A stretch of DNA of 64,000 nucleotides from JAKAVN01 sp963734845 (GTDB lineage Bacteria > Desulfobacterota > Binatia > Binatales > Binataceae). A model generated the notes under the pieces. It ran no database searches. It saw nothing but the letters and a program-made list of their open reading frames with translations, and was not told the DNA's origin. This document shows, piece after piece, positions 34,321-45,760 of this stretch (the stretch's first letter is position 1; each line of letters begins with the position of its first letter). A program made the translations under genes and the position numbers. Location: the NCBI GenBank assembly GCA_963734845.1, contig CAVTIS010000006.1, positions 186,001 to 250,000 on the forward strand. The letters run 5' to 3'.

Positions 34321-34951
34321 GTCCGGCGGCGGGATGCAGGCTCGCACTCGCGCTCGGCCGGGCCGCGACGCGTTTGTACCACGCCTGCAGGTTTTTGGCC
34401 GAGGCGGGAATGGTCTGGCCCACGCCTGAGGAGAAATCGACGCAGCAATAAAGAATGATATCGGCGATCGTGAAACGTTCGGGCACGATCCAGTCGCGCC
34501 CCGTCATCAGTCCGTCGAGCCATTCCATCCGCTTCTGAGCGAGCGTCTTGAGCGAGGGCGCCGCCTCGGGAAAAACCGGCATGCGGTTTTTGAACAGGTC
34601 GAAGCCCTCCGCGTAGCGGAAACCATTATAGATGTTCTCGGTGATGTTCAGCTCGACGCGGCGCTGCCACTGATGGGTCTCGGCGCGCTCCTCGGCCGTC
34701 GTTCCGATGAGTGGAGGCTTGGGATGTTTCTCTTCGAGATAGTCGAAGATGGCGACGGTTTCGCCGATGGTCTTGCCGTTGTCGAGTTCGAGCGACGGCA
34801 GTTGTCCCCCTGGATTGCGCTCGGTGTAGGGAGGCTTGCGATTTTCAGCGGCCATCAGATCCACGTCTTGCATCGGGACGGTGAGGCCCTTTTCGGCCAG
34901 GAACATCCTGAGCGCGCGCGGATTGGGGCCGAAAGAATTGTAGACTTTCAT
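34301..34951 (-). CDS. Glutathione S-transferase
   Basis: 216 residues. Thioredoxin-like N-terminal domain (KVYNSFGPNPRALRMFLAEK; NPGGQLPSLELDNGKTIGET with the cis-Pro and glutathione-binding Glu-Thr) and an all-helical C-terminal domain (GRDWIVPERFTIADIILYCC with the N-capping Asp). It conjugates glutathione to electrophiles or acts as a peroxidase; substrate unknown. The first residue region has Ser and Asn rather than Cys near the active site. Its 3' end has been tandemly triplicated. Confidence 0.85.
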   Translation of the reverse strand: MKVYNSFGPNPRALRMFLAEKGLTVPMQDVDLMAAENRKPPYTERNPGGQLPSLELDNGKTIGETVAIFDYLEEKHPKPPLIGTTAEERAETHQWQRRVELNITENIYNGFRYAEGFDLFKNRMPVFPEAAPSLKTLAQKRMEWLDGLMTGRDWIVPERFTIADIILYCCVDFSSGVGQTIPASAKNLQAWYKRVAARPSASASLHPAAGQLKMRG

Positions 34952-35112
34952 GCTGGCTGTCTCCTTAAATTAGTTGCGCCGGGCAAGCGGTGCGCCGCAT
35001 GCGCGCCGCCGGCCGGCCAGAACGCTTCCATGCGAAGCGCCCGTACCCAAACGCCCCTACCCTAGACCATCGCAGGTTTTGAGTATACCGCAAGCTCACT
35101 CTCCTGCGGCGC

Positions 35113-35173
35113 GCCAGCGTGCAACCGCCGCCCGCGCGCCTGTCGCGCTGGCGGGGGGGGCGGTTGCGCTGGC
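35113..35173. repeat. Imperfect inverted repeat
   Basis: GCCAGCGTGCAACCGCC (35113-35129) is the complement of GGCGGTTGCGCTGGC (35159-35173) apart from a two-base bulge. The word GCGCTGGCGGG also appears twice in direct orientation (35145 and 35167). Could form a cruciform or an RNA hairpin with a 29-base loop. Confidence 0.55.
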
Positions 35174-35204
35174 GGGCGCGGCTGTGATTTTTTCATGAGT
35201 GCCG

Positions 35205-35259
35205 GCCGCTTCGCGGTAGGTGGGGGATCGCGATGCGCCCCCGCCTCCCGCGAAGCGGC
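35205..35259. repeat. 22-bp-stem hairpin
   Basis: GCCGCTTCGCGG (35205-35216) pairs perfectly with CCGCGAAGCGGC (35248-35259). The next ten bases inward (TAGGTGGGGG with CCCCCGCCTC) also pair except for one mismatch and one G-U, leaving an 11-base loop. No T-run follows, so this resembles a palindromic repeat unit more than a terminator. Confidence 0.6.
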
Positions 35260-35321
35260 GCGCAGGGCGAAGGCCCGGGCGCGAGCGCCGGGCAATAATA
35301 ATCAGGTACGACCAACGTAAG

Positions 35322-36920
35322 ATGCGCTTTTGTCCGCAATGCGGAACGCCGGTGATAGCCGGCGCGAAATTCTGCGTCAGTTGCGGGACGCCAGTGACGG
35401 CGCCCGCCGCGCTCGCGGCAGACGCCGTCACTGGCGCGTCAGCAGGCTCCGGCAGTAATCGGATGCGGGCGCCGCTCGAGCCCGCATCCCTCGAGCCCGC
35501 ATCCAGCGACCGCACTGTGCCGTCACACTCCACGCCGGCCTTTGCCGCGGTTTTCGCACTCATTTTCGTGATCGGCCTTGGCGCCGCCGCCCTCATCATG
35601 CGCCGGCAGCCGTCGCGCTCGGCCTCCGTCGTACCGGGGCAAACCGGCGCGACCGGGAACCTGCCTCCCGGTCATCCGGAAGTGATCAAAATCCCTGACG
35701 AGGCGCGTAAGTTCATCGACGAGTTGCAGGCCAAGGCCAACGCTGCGCCCAAGGACGTCGCCACGTGGGACCGTTACGGCGACGCCGCCGAGCGCGCCGC
35801 GATGTTCGACCCGTCATATTACCCTAAGGCCGCCGACGCTTACGCTCATGTGCTGAAACTCGACCCCGAAAATCTTGCGGCGCTGCGCGGCGTGGGCAAT
35901 ATCGACTACGACCGCCGCCACTACGACGAGGCGATCGCCGCCTACGAGCATTACTTGAGCCGCAAGCCCGACGACTCCCGCGTGCGCACCGATTTGGGCA
36001 CCATGTATCTGTCCAGCGGCAACACCGACGTCGCGATCGTCCAGTACAAAAAGGTGTTGGTCGCGCATCCTGATTTCTTCGAAGCCTATTTCAACCTCGG
36101 CGTCGCGTACGCCGAGCAGGGGAACAAGCCCGTCGCCCACGGCTACTTCCAGAAAGCGCGGACGCTCGCGCCTGACGACAAGAGCAGAGGTGAGGTCGAC
36201 CAGATGCTCGCGACACTTGGTGCCGGATCGGAGGGCAGTGCTGCCGCAGTCGTCGACGGCGACACCGCGACTTTCCAGGGCGCATTCGAGCAGATGGCGC
36301 GCGGTTTGCCGATCGCGGGACCGAAGGTGCATGGCGTGCAATGGACCGGCGACAACCATCCACGCCTGCTGATGGACAATTTTCCGATGGACCAGATGCC
36401 ACCGTTCGCAGCGACCCGCTTTCTAGACGATTTGAAGTCGGGCACCGCCGACGCGATGAAGTCACATCACGTGCGCGGACCGGTGACGGTAGAGATCGCA
36501 GACGCCGCAAGTAATCGCGTGATGCAATCTGCGACGGTCGCCGCCGTCGACGCTGCAGCCGCCGGGGCGGCCGTGGCCGCTCCGGCAGCGGCGGCGCAAT
36601 CTGGCGAAGCGGCTTCAGCCCCTTCGTCCGCCGCCGGATCGTCCGGGACTTTCCAGGATGCTGTGGCGGAAATGATGCGTCATCTGCCGGTGGCGGGGCC
36701 GAAAGTCACCGCAGTGCAGTGGCCCACGACGATGCGGGCCAAAGTGATGATGGACAATTTCCCGATGGATGCGATGCCGCCCTTTGCTCGAGACAAGTTT
36801 ATCGAGGACATCAAGTCCGGCCTGATGAACGCCAAAAGCGCCCATAAGGTCGCCGGCACGGTGACGGTCGATATCGCGGACGCCGGGAGCGGCCGGGTGA
36901 TGGAATCCGTTAGTCAGTAG
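35322..36920 (+). CDS. Zinc-ribbon/TPR membrane protein with duplicated C-terminal domain
   Basis: 532 residues from ATG at 35322; the frame continues upstream but only through low-quality sequence. Order: double zinc-ribbon knuckles CPQCG and CVSCG (about 4-22), an Ala/Ser/Pro linker, one membrane helix (AAVFALIFVIGLGAAALIM, about 73-94), TPR repeats (about 115-300: AADAYAHVLKLDPENLAALR, IVQYKKVLVAHPDFFEAYFN), then two copies of an ~88-residue domain (317-405 and 443-531) with shared GLPIAGPKVHGVQW/HLPVAGPKVTAVQW and MDNFPMD-MPPFA. I do not recognise that domain. The cytosolic ribbon and extracytoplasmic TPRs suggest a sensor or scaffold. Confidence 0.75.
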   Translation: MRFCPQCGTPVIAGAKFCVSCGTPVTAPAALAADAVTGASAGSGSNRMRAPLEPASLEPASSDRTVPSHSTPAFAAVFALIFVIGLGAAALIMRRQPSRSASVVPGQTGATGNLPPGHPEVIKIPDEARKFIDELQAKANAAPKDVATWDRYGDAAERAAMFDPSYYPKAADAYAHVLKLDPENLAALRGVGNIDYDRRHYDEAIAAYEHYLSRKPDDSRVRTDLGTMYLSSGNTDVAIVQYKKVLVAHPDFFEAYFNLGVAYAEQGNKPVAHGYFQKARTLAPDDKSRGEVDQMLATLGAGSEGSAAAVVDGDTATFQGAFEQMARGLPIAGPKVHGVQWTGDNHPRLLMDNFPMDQMPPFAATRFLDDLKSGTADAMKSHHVRGPVTVEIADAASNRVMQSATVAAVDAAAAGAAVAAPAAAAQSGEAASAPSSAAGSSGTFQDAVAEMMRHLPVAGPKVTAVQWPTTMRAKVMMDNFPMDAMPPFARDKFIEDIKSGLMNAKSAHKVAGTVTVDIADAGSGRVMESVSQ

Positions 36921-37059
36921 CCGCCTTCATGCAGTAGGCTCAACCGGCATCGATGCGATGGCAGTCGAAACCGAGAACCTGCAAACCGATCTGGGACTCG
37001 CGCAGCGCTTTCAGCAGCTTCAAGTTCGCAAATCGCCACCTAAGCATGGAGGTCTACCC

Positions 37060-37455
37060 ATGAGCGGCTTCAAGGAATTTCTCCTGCGCGGCAACGTCAT
37101 CGATATGGCGGTCGGAATCGTGGTCGGCGCGGCCTTCGGCACAGTCGTATCGGCCTTCGTGAAGGACTTGATGACGCCTTTTATCGCCGCGGTCATCCAT
37201 GCGCCGGATTTTTCCAAAATCGCGTTCACGCTGAACAACAGCAAGTTCATGATCGGCGACTTCATCAACCAGTTGATCTCCTTCCTCATCGTGGCGACGG
37301 CGGTCTATTTCGCGGTCGTGCTGCCGGTGAACAAGCTGATCGCTCGTCTGAAACCGCCGGCGGCGCCGACGACCAAAATTTGCCCGGAATGCATGAGTGA
37401 GATTCCGATCGCGGCCAAACGCTGCGCTCATTGCACCTCGATGCTCGCGGCCTGA
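37060..37455 (+). CDS. mscL: Large-conductance mechanosensitive channel MscL, with C-terminal zinc ribbon
   Basis: 131 residues from ATG at 37060, which has GGAGG 7 bases upstream; an upstream frame start at 36958 is rejected. MscL core: GFKEFLLRGNVIDMAVGIVV, GAAFGTVVSAFVKDLMTPFI, and the second helix QLISFLIVATAVYFAVVLPV. The pore releases solutes on hypo-osmotic shock. Instead of the usual helical C-terminal bundle only, it ends in a zinc ribbon ICPECMSEIPIAAKRCAHC. The preceding gene also has zinc-ribbon knuckles. Same strand, 139-base gap. Confidence 0.92.
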   Translation: MSGFKEFLLRGNVIDMAVGIVVGAAFGTVVSAFVKDLMTPFIAAVIHAPDFSKIAFTLNNSKFMIGDFINQLISFLIVATAVYFAVVLPVNKLIARLKPPAAPTTKICPECMSEIPIAAKRCAHCTSMLAA

Positions 37456-37523
37456 ACGGGCGCCCGAACCGGCGGCCATTGCCGCGGCAGTTTTGGCGGG
37501 GGTGGGTTAGGGTTTTCGGCCGG

Positions 37524-38009
37524 TCAATGCACTGCCCACGGGGGGTCTCCCGATTCCGCCATGCGGCGCAAATCTTCGAGCCATCCCTGATGGCCTCTCA
37601 CGAGCATCCGCCGCAGATACCATCGCGCGAGCATCGGCAGCCATCCGCGCTGCGTCTCCTCGGTGATGACACGGCATCCCACTCCGCCCGGCTCCAGGAT
37701 CCATCCGTGGTAGGCGTACAGTCCGCGCGCACGCGCGTCCCATCCGAGTTCGTAGCACGGCTCGAACGTTCGCACGACGCTGCTCACGCGGGTGCCGAAG
37801 GTGCGCCATTCGAAGCTGCGGCCGACGGCCAGGTCCGGTCCGCCCTGCTTGTCGGTATAGCGAAAACTCGAGCAGTTGCCGTACCATTGCGGCCAGCGCT
37901 CACCCCCGATTAGCCATCGCCAGACGCGCTCGGGCGCGGCCGCGATTTCGATTTCGTTGCGCGCATATACGGCGACGCTTCCCGGCTCCATCCCATTCGG
38001 CCATTTCAT
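37524..38009 (-). CDS. SRPBCC (START-like) family protein
   Basis: 161 residues. Helix-grip fold typical of polyketide cyclase/SRPBCC proteins: VYARNEIEIAAAPERVWRWL at the start, WPQWYGNCSSFRYTD, FEWRTFGTRVSSVVRTFEPC, GWILEPGGVGCRVITEETQR, and a final long helix LVRGHQGWLEDLRRM. The fold binds a hydrophobic ligand; the ligand here is unknown. Convergent with mscL and divergent from the SPFH gene (140-base shared upstream region with a more AT-rich stretch near 38040-38110). Confidence 0.8.
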   Translation of the reverse strand: MKWPNGMEPGSVAVYARNEIEIAAAPERVWRWLIGGERWPQWYGNCSSFRYTDKQGGPDLAVGRSFEWRTFGTRVSSVVRTFEPCYELGWDARARGLYAYHGWILEPGGVGCRVITEETQRGWLPMLARWYLRRMLVRGHQGWLEDLRRMAESGDPPWAVH

Positions 38010-38149
38010 CGCATTTCGCCCTCTCCATCGTTCGCCCCCCCTATAGAATCAATCTCGCCAAAATGTGACACTTGCCGCTTAGACATATTCACTATCGGCT
38101 AATAGCGCGACTGTCGTCATAGCTGAAGTGGAAGGGGGACTCAAAAAGA

Positions 38150-39148
<999 letters not shown>

Positions 39149-39209
39149 GCCTCGCGGCCAGACTTGGGAGATATCGGCAGAACGCCCGGGGCCGAACACC
39201 GGAGTGTGG

Positions 39210-39758
39210 CTAACTATGCGCGATGTTGTGCAGCGAATCGATCAGGTCTTGCGCCGCGAAGCCCAATACTCCGTAGTGATACGCCGCGGTAACACCGGCG
39301 GCGAACATGAGCAGCATAATCACGGCGAGGGGCGCTCCCATGTACCACGGCGCGCGCCCGGGATGCTCCTGTTGGCCGGGCGGGTGGGTGATCAGGAGCG
39401 AGAGATCGTCGTGGAGTTCACGGTAGTAGTCGCGGACCTCGGCGATCAGATGGTTGCGCACATCGAAGGCATTGTGGAGCCCCTCGCCGGTGAAGCGCAT
39501 GATCTGCTCGAACTGCGCCAGTGCTCGCTCGGCATGATCGGCCACGATCGTCAGGTACGCCGACGGTACCTTTGCCAGGTTGCCCCTGCCGAGTCCGCGA
39601 AACAGCCCCAGGGTCCGTTCAAAGTATGGAAGTCCGGCCCGAAAGCTTAGGTTGAGGGCGTGCAAATCCTCGCGCGCCAGGGTTGCAGGCTTGATTTGAT
39701 CGAGTTGCTTCAGGCTCGCCCTCAGGCGAGACCTTTCATTACGCTCGGAACCGGCCAT
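39210..39758 (-). CDS. Hypothetical protein with one C-terminal membrane helix
   Basis: 182 residues. A helical soluble region (RLRASLKQLDQIKPATLARE; DHAERALAQFEQIMRFTGEG; YYRELHDDLSLLITHP) is followed by one membrane helix (LAVIMLLMFAAGVTAAYHYG) and a short tail. The topology is tail-anchored. No known family recognised. It is convergent with the SPFH gene (61-base gap) and preceded by the AT-rich patch at 39780-39919. Confidence 0.6.
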   Translation of the reverse strand: MAGSERNERSRLRASLKQLDQIKPATLAREDLHALNLSFRAGLPYFERTLGLFRGLGRGNLAKVPSAYLTIVADHAERALAQFEQIMRFTGEGLHNAFDVRNHLIAEVRDYYRELHDDLSLLITHPPGQQEHPGRAPWYMGAPLAVIMLLMFAAGVTAAYHYGVLGFAAQDLIDSLHNIAHS

Positions 39759-39779
39759 TGATTTACTCCCGGCCCCCCG

Positions 39780-39919
39780 AACGCATTATGCTACTAAACG
39801 CGTGTGAATGTATAGAGTTTTTAATTGGTTCTAGCACCGCATTTGAATCGCCATTACCGTCTTCATCAGCTAATTGTGACGAATTAGAACAATCTAGCCT
39901 ATTTTCAATAAAAAACGAG
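39780..39919. other. AT-rich intergenic patch
   Basis: About 140 bases between the LOG gene and the tail-anchored hypothetical, strikingly AT-rich against the surrounding genes. It contains the inverted repeat CTAATT-GTGACG-AATTAG (39870-39887) and A/T runs. It probably holds the promoter of the minus-strand gene at 39210, but no element is good enough to name. Confidence 0.45.
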
Positions 39920-40504
39920 TTACAGCGAGGCAAATCGCCGGTTCTCGTGCGGCCAGGGCGGCGAATCGCGAATCGCGCCCAGCACCTCCTCGGGTTGCGC
40001 CACTACCTTCCACATCGCCCGATGACGCTCGTCCATGAAGCGGCGCTCGATCGAGCGCTCCAGCAATTCGATTAACGGGCGGTAGAAGTCTTCAGTATTG
40101 ACGATCACAATCGCGCCGCCGAACAGCCCTAAGCGCTTCCACGTTATCGCCTCGAACAGTTCCTCGAACGTGCCGCATCCGCCGGGCAGCGCGACGACCG
40201 CGGCGACCGAGTCGATCATCAGCCGTTTGCGCTCGTGCATGTCGTTGACCACCAGCAGTTCGGTGAGCCCGCGATGCGCCCACTCAAGATCGTGCATGAA
40301 CGACGGAATAACACCGATTACACGGCCGCCCGCAGCCAGCGCCGCGTCCGCCAGATACCCCATCGAGCCCACGCTGCCGCCGCCATAAACGGTCGTGTGG
40401 CCAGCTAGCGCCAGCTCACGTCCCAGTCGTGCGGCGGCCTGATGGTAAATCGGATCGCATTGACGGCTCGACGCGCAGTAAACGCACACCCGCATGTTTG
40501 CCAT
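39920..40504 (-). CDS. LOG family protein (nucleotide 5'-monophosphate phosphoribohydrolase)
   Basis: 194 residues. Rossmann fold with the LOG signature PGGCGTFEELFEAITW and the N-terminal VCVYCASSRQCDPIYHQAAA; GGGSVGSMGYLADAAL forms the nucleotide site. These enzymes cut the N-glycosidic bond of (cytokinin) nucleoside monophosphates, and many bacterial members act on AMP or other nucleotides. Length is typical. Stands alone on the minus strand. Confidence 0.9.
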   Translation of the reverse strand: MANMRVCVYCASSRQCDPIYHQAAARLGRELALAGHTTVYGGGSVGSMGYLADAALAAGGRVIGVIPSFMHDLEWAHRGLTELLVVNDMHERKRLMIDSVAAVVALPGGCGTFEELFEAITWKRLGLFGGAIVIVNTEDFYRPLIELLERSIERRFMDERHRAMWKVVAQPEEVLGAIRDSPPWPHENRRFASL

Positions 40505-40627
40505 GTTTCAATATGTTAGCCGACCAGCCCCCTCGCGCGCATCCGGCCCGGACATCGCCAACCAGCGGGTGTCCACAGTTTTCTGTCTTAAGGCTTTGTT
40601 GGCAGATCCTTTGGACCCAGGGACTGT

Positions 40628-40756
40628 TTGACCCGTGAGGAGGCGGTGCGCGAGATTAACAAGCGCGGAAGAGCCCGTTTAATTCACTGCCAGAATTGCG
40701 GGCACGACGCTGTTAACGCCACGGTTTTGAACCTGCTCGCTGAGGGCAAAAGCTAA
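40628..40756 (+). CDS. Possible small protein or gene remnant with CxxCGH motif
   Basis: 42 codons open from a TTG at 40628 (GTG at 40646 also possible) to TAA at 40756. The product has a helical charged start TREEAVREINKRGRARLI, a CQNCGH knuckle and NATVLNLLAEGKS. The frame is closed by a stop just upstream. It ends 6 bases before the hydrolase ATG. Composition looks protein-like, but length is small and the start is weak, so it may be the 3' end of a lost gene. Confidence 0.3.
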   Translation: MTREEAVREINKRGRARLIHCQNCGHDAVNATVLNLLAEGKS

Positions 40757-40762
40757 GCGGCT

Positions 40763-41569
40763 ATGGAACACGCTCGTATCAATGGAGTTGAGCTTGCTTA
40801 CGCGATACGCGGAAGCGGCGCACCGCTGGTCATGATTCATGGCGCGCAGGGCGATCAGACCATGTTCGCCGGACTCGCCTCCGCATGCGCCACAGACTTT
40901 CGCGTGCTCACCTTCGATCAGCGCGGCTCGGGACTGAGCGAGAAGCCGGACATCGACTACACGATCGCGATGCTCGCCGACGATACCGCCGCGCTAATCG
41001 ATCACCTGGGCTTTTCGCCGGCGCATGTCATCGGGGTTTCGATGGGCGGGATGATCGCGCAGGAGTTGGCGCTGCGCCATCCGGCAAAGATTCGCTCGCT
41101 GGTTCTGGGATGCACCACGCCGGGTGGCCCCAAGGAGATTCGCGCTGAAGGGAACGCGCTCTCGGCCGCATATTCGCTCCAACCGATGTCGGCTGAGGAG
41201 CGCGGCGCGGCGCTGGCGCAGGCGGTCTACAGCAAGGGATATCTCGCGCGGCACCCGGAGATCATTGCGGCGATGATCGAGGCGCGCCGCCAAAGGCCGA
41301 TCGATCCGGTCGCACTCGGCCATCGGATGAAAGCGCTAGCCGCGCATGACACTTACGATCGGTTGCCGAATATCAGTTGTCCGACGCTGGTAATCACCGG
41401 CAAGGACGACGCGCTGATTTCTTGGGAGAACTCACGCCTGCTCGCCGAGCGAATACCCGGTGCGACGCTCGAGGTACTCGATCCTGCGGGGCATTGTTTC
41501 TGGCTGGAGCGTCCGGAGGACGCGCGCGCCGCGATGGTGTGTTTTTTCCAGTCGATCAACCGCGAATAG
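40763..41569 (+). CDS. Alpha/beta hydrolase
   Basis: 268 residues. Oxyanion HGAQGDQTMF, nucleophile elbow GVSMGGMIAQELALRHP, acid in LVITGKDDALISWENS and His in LDPAGHCFWLERPEDA form a full triad. It resembles 3-oxoadipate enol-lactonase/haloperoxidase-type enzymes, but the specificity cannot be read. Cytosolic; no neighbour suggests a pathway. It starts 6 bases after the small frame at 40628. Confidence 0.82.
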   Translation: MEHARINGVELAYAIRGSGAPLVMIHGAQGDQTMFAGLASACATDFRVLTFDQRGSGLSEKPDIDYTIAMLADDTAALIDHLGFSPAHVIGVSMGGMIAQELALRHPAKIRSLVLGCTTPGGPKEIRAEGNALSAAYSLQPMSAEERGAALAQAVYSKGYLARHPEIIAAMIEARRQRPIDPVALGHRMKALAAHDTYDRLPNISCPTLVITGKDDALISWENSRLLAERIPGATLEVLDPAGHCFWLERPEDARAAMVCFFQSINRE

Positions 41570-42017
41570 TACGTCAGCGATCTGCTGTACCAGCTCCGCT
41601 CATGGCAAGAATACTAGGACGAGGAAAGCGCCGAAACAAAAGCCATCCGGCGCTTCCTCGCTTGACCCCCACCTCATTCCTCCCCCAGGACGATTGGGGG
41701 AAGAGGTCAGATTTCACCCCGCTCATAAAACTCGGGGGGCCGGGCCTAAGCCCAGCCCCCCGCCGCTCCACATCCACGACCCCGCCCCACATTTCTCAAG
41801 CGAGGCTGTTCCCCGTCGCCCGCACCGCCGCCCGCTCGATTCAAGAAACCGACTCCTACTAAAGGAGTCTCAGCCCGCACACCCCCGCTGATTCATCCTC
41901 CCCCCGACCGCCTCATCATTGATTCCGACCTACCGCCTCCCCCTCATCTCTGTCACCAACACTCGCGATGCTGCTTCGATGTTGCAGCTTCTTTCACTCG
42001 TTAACGCTCGCTTCACT
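41570..42017. other. Intergenic region between hydrolase and nrdJ
   Basis: 448 bases between convergent genes. Frames here are C-rich and without protein character. It holds a strong hairpin (41733-41762) and, close to the nrdJ end, the short repeat GCTGC/GCAGC near 41970. I see no RNA gene. Confidence 0.5.
41733..41762. terminator. GC-rich hairpin, possible terminator
   Basis: CGGGGGGCCGGGC (41733-41745) pairs with GCCCAGCCCCCCG (41750-41762) with a single mismatch and a CTAA loop. It lies 164 bases after the hydrolase stop. No T-run. The words GGTCAGATTT just upstream recur (as complement) beside a like hairpin at 58811-58847. Confidence 0.4.
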
Positions 42018-44849
<2,832 letters not shown>

Positions 44850-44903
44850 CGTCCACTCCTCCCCGTCAGCCGCCCCGCCCTCGTGATCAATTGGTAAGTT
44901 CGG

Positions 44904-44931
44904 AAGTTACTCCAGTTAGCGGGATAGTCAA
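44904..44931 (-). promoter_or_regulatory. Possible nrdJ promoter
   Basis: On the minus strand TTGACT (44931-44926), 16 bases, then TAACTT (44909-44904), 54 bases before the nrdJ start. Upstream of it (around 44944-44959, minus strand) ACACTAT...GTGGTGG partly matches the NrdR box. Consensus match only. Confidence 0.35.
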
Positions 44932-44964
44932 GAGCTCGACCACCACCGATAGTGTGTCACAACC

Positions 44965-45084
44965 TGTGGACAACCCATAGGAGGGGTTGTGGACAGTTTT
45001 CCCGGCCTTTTTGACTACATAAGTACAGCTAATTTCAGTCTGGATGAAAATGACGATTTGCCCCTGTTCATGGCCTGTGGAAAC
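44965..45084. other. Cluster of DnaA-box-like words
   Basis: Three words close to TGTGGATAA (complement of the DnaA box): TGTGGACAA (44965-44973), TGTGGACAG (44988-44996) and TGTGGAAAC (45076-45084), all on one strand. The first two flank a 7-bp inverted repeat ACAACCC/GGGTTGT. The stretch 44998-45060 is locally AT-richer. It lies in the 318-base gap between nrdJ and dciA. No dnaA or dnaN gene is near. Confidence 0.3.
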
Positions 45085-45167
45085 ATGATCGTCAAGGCCC
45101 TCCGAAGGCACCTTGATGACTGGTCCAACCATTGCGCGCGGCCTGCGGAAGGATATCGTTAGGCGCG

Positions 45168-45617
45168 ATGGCTGTACGGCGGCGCAGGGCTCCAGAACCG
45201 ATCGCGAGTACGCTCGGCTCGATCATCGACCGGCTCGACTCCGAGGGCCATTTTGCGATCGTGCGCCTGGTTCAGGCCTGGCCCGAAATCGTCGGCGAAA
45301 CGATCGCCCGGCGGACCGAAGTGGTCGAGCTGAAATTCCACACCGCGGTGGTCAGGGTCTCAGGGGCGATGTGGATACAGGAATTGAATCTGCTCAAGCC
45401 GGAAATTCTCGCGCGGCTGGCCGCGCGCGTCGGCGACGATGCGGTGCGGGACTTGCGCTTCGTGCAGGGCCGGCTTAGCCGCCGCCCCGCCCGCCCGCGG
45501 CTGCGTACGGTGGCGCGCGCGCCGCGGCGCGCAATTGAGTTGCCGGAGCTCAAGGACCCCGAGCTGCGCCGTGCCTTCGAGAGCCTGATCGAGGCGTGGG
45601 GCCGTGCGCCGCGCTAG
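45168..45617 (+). CDS. dciA: DciA (DUF721), predicted replicative helicase loader
   Basis: 149 residues from ATG at 45168. The DUF721 domain (about 8-95) shows PIASTLGSIIDRL, AIVRLVQAWPEIVGETIARR, LKFHTAVVRVSGAMWIQELN and LLKPEILARLAARVGDDAVR; the family loads DnaB in bacteria lacking DnaC/DnaI. The C-terminal ~50 residues are basic and Arg-rich (SRRPARPRLRTVARAPRR), as expected for DNA contact. It stands alone, divergent from nrdJ. Confidence 0.85.
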   Translation: MAVRRRRAPEPIASTLGSIIDRLDSEGHFAIVRLVQAWPEIVGETIARRTEVVELKFHTAVVRVSGAMWIQELNLLKPEILARLAARVGDDAVRDLRFVQGRLSRRPARPRLRTVARAPRRAIELPELKDPELRRAFESLIEAWGRAPR

Positions 45618-45760
45618 ACATCGCGCGGTGCGGATTCGTAAGATACGCGGGACCTTGCTGGTTATGGCTTTGGGGGAGCGGCTTGACGGTTGCGCGGGGG
45701 CGCAGTCGCATGGTAGTCGCTGCGGACTAAACACACCTGACCCGAGGGAGGGGACGAGGT

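Larger units (their letters stand above)
34952..35321. other. Intergenic region rich in inverted repeats
   Basis: 370 bases between the divergent GST and zinc-ribbon/TPR genes. No protein-like frame. The right two thirds carry very GC-rich inverted repeats listed separately (35113-35173 and 35205-35259) and a short T-run near 35188. Promoters for both genes must lie here, but I see no convincing -35/-10 pair. Confidence 0.5.
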
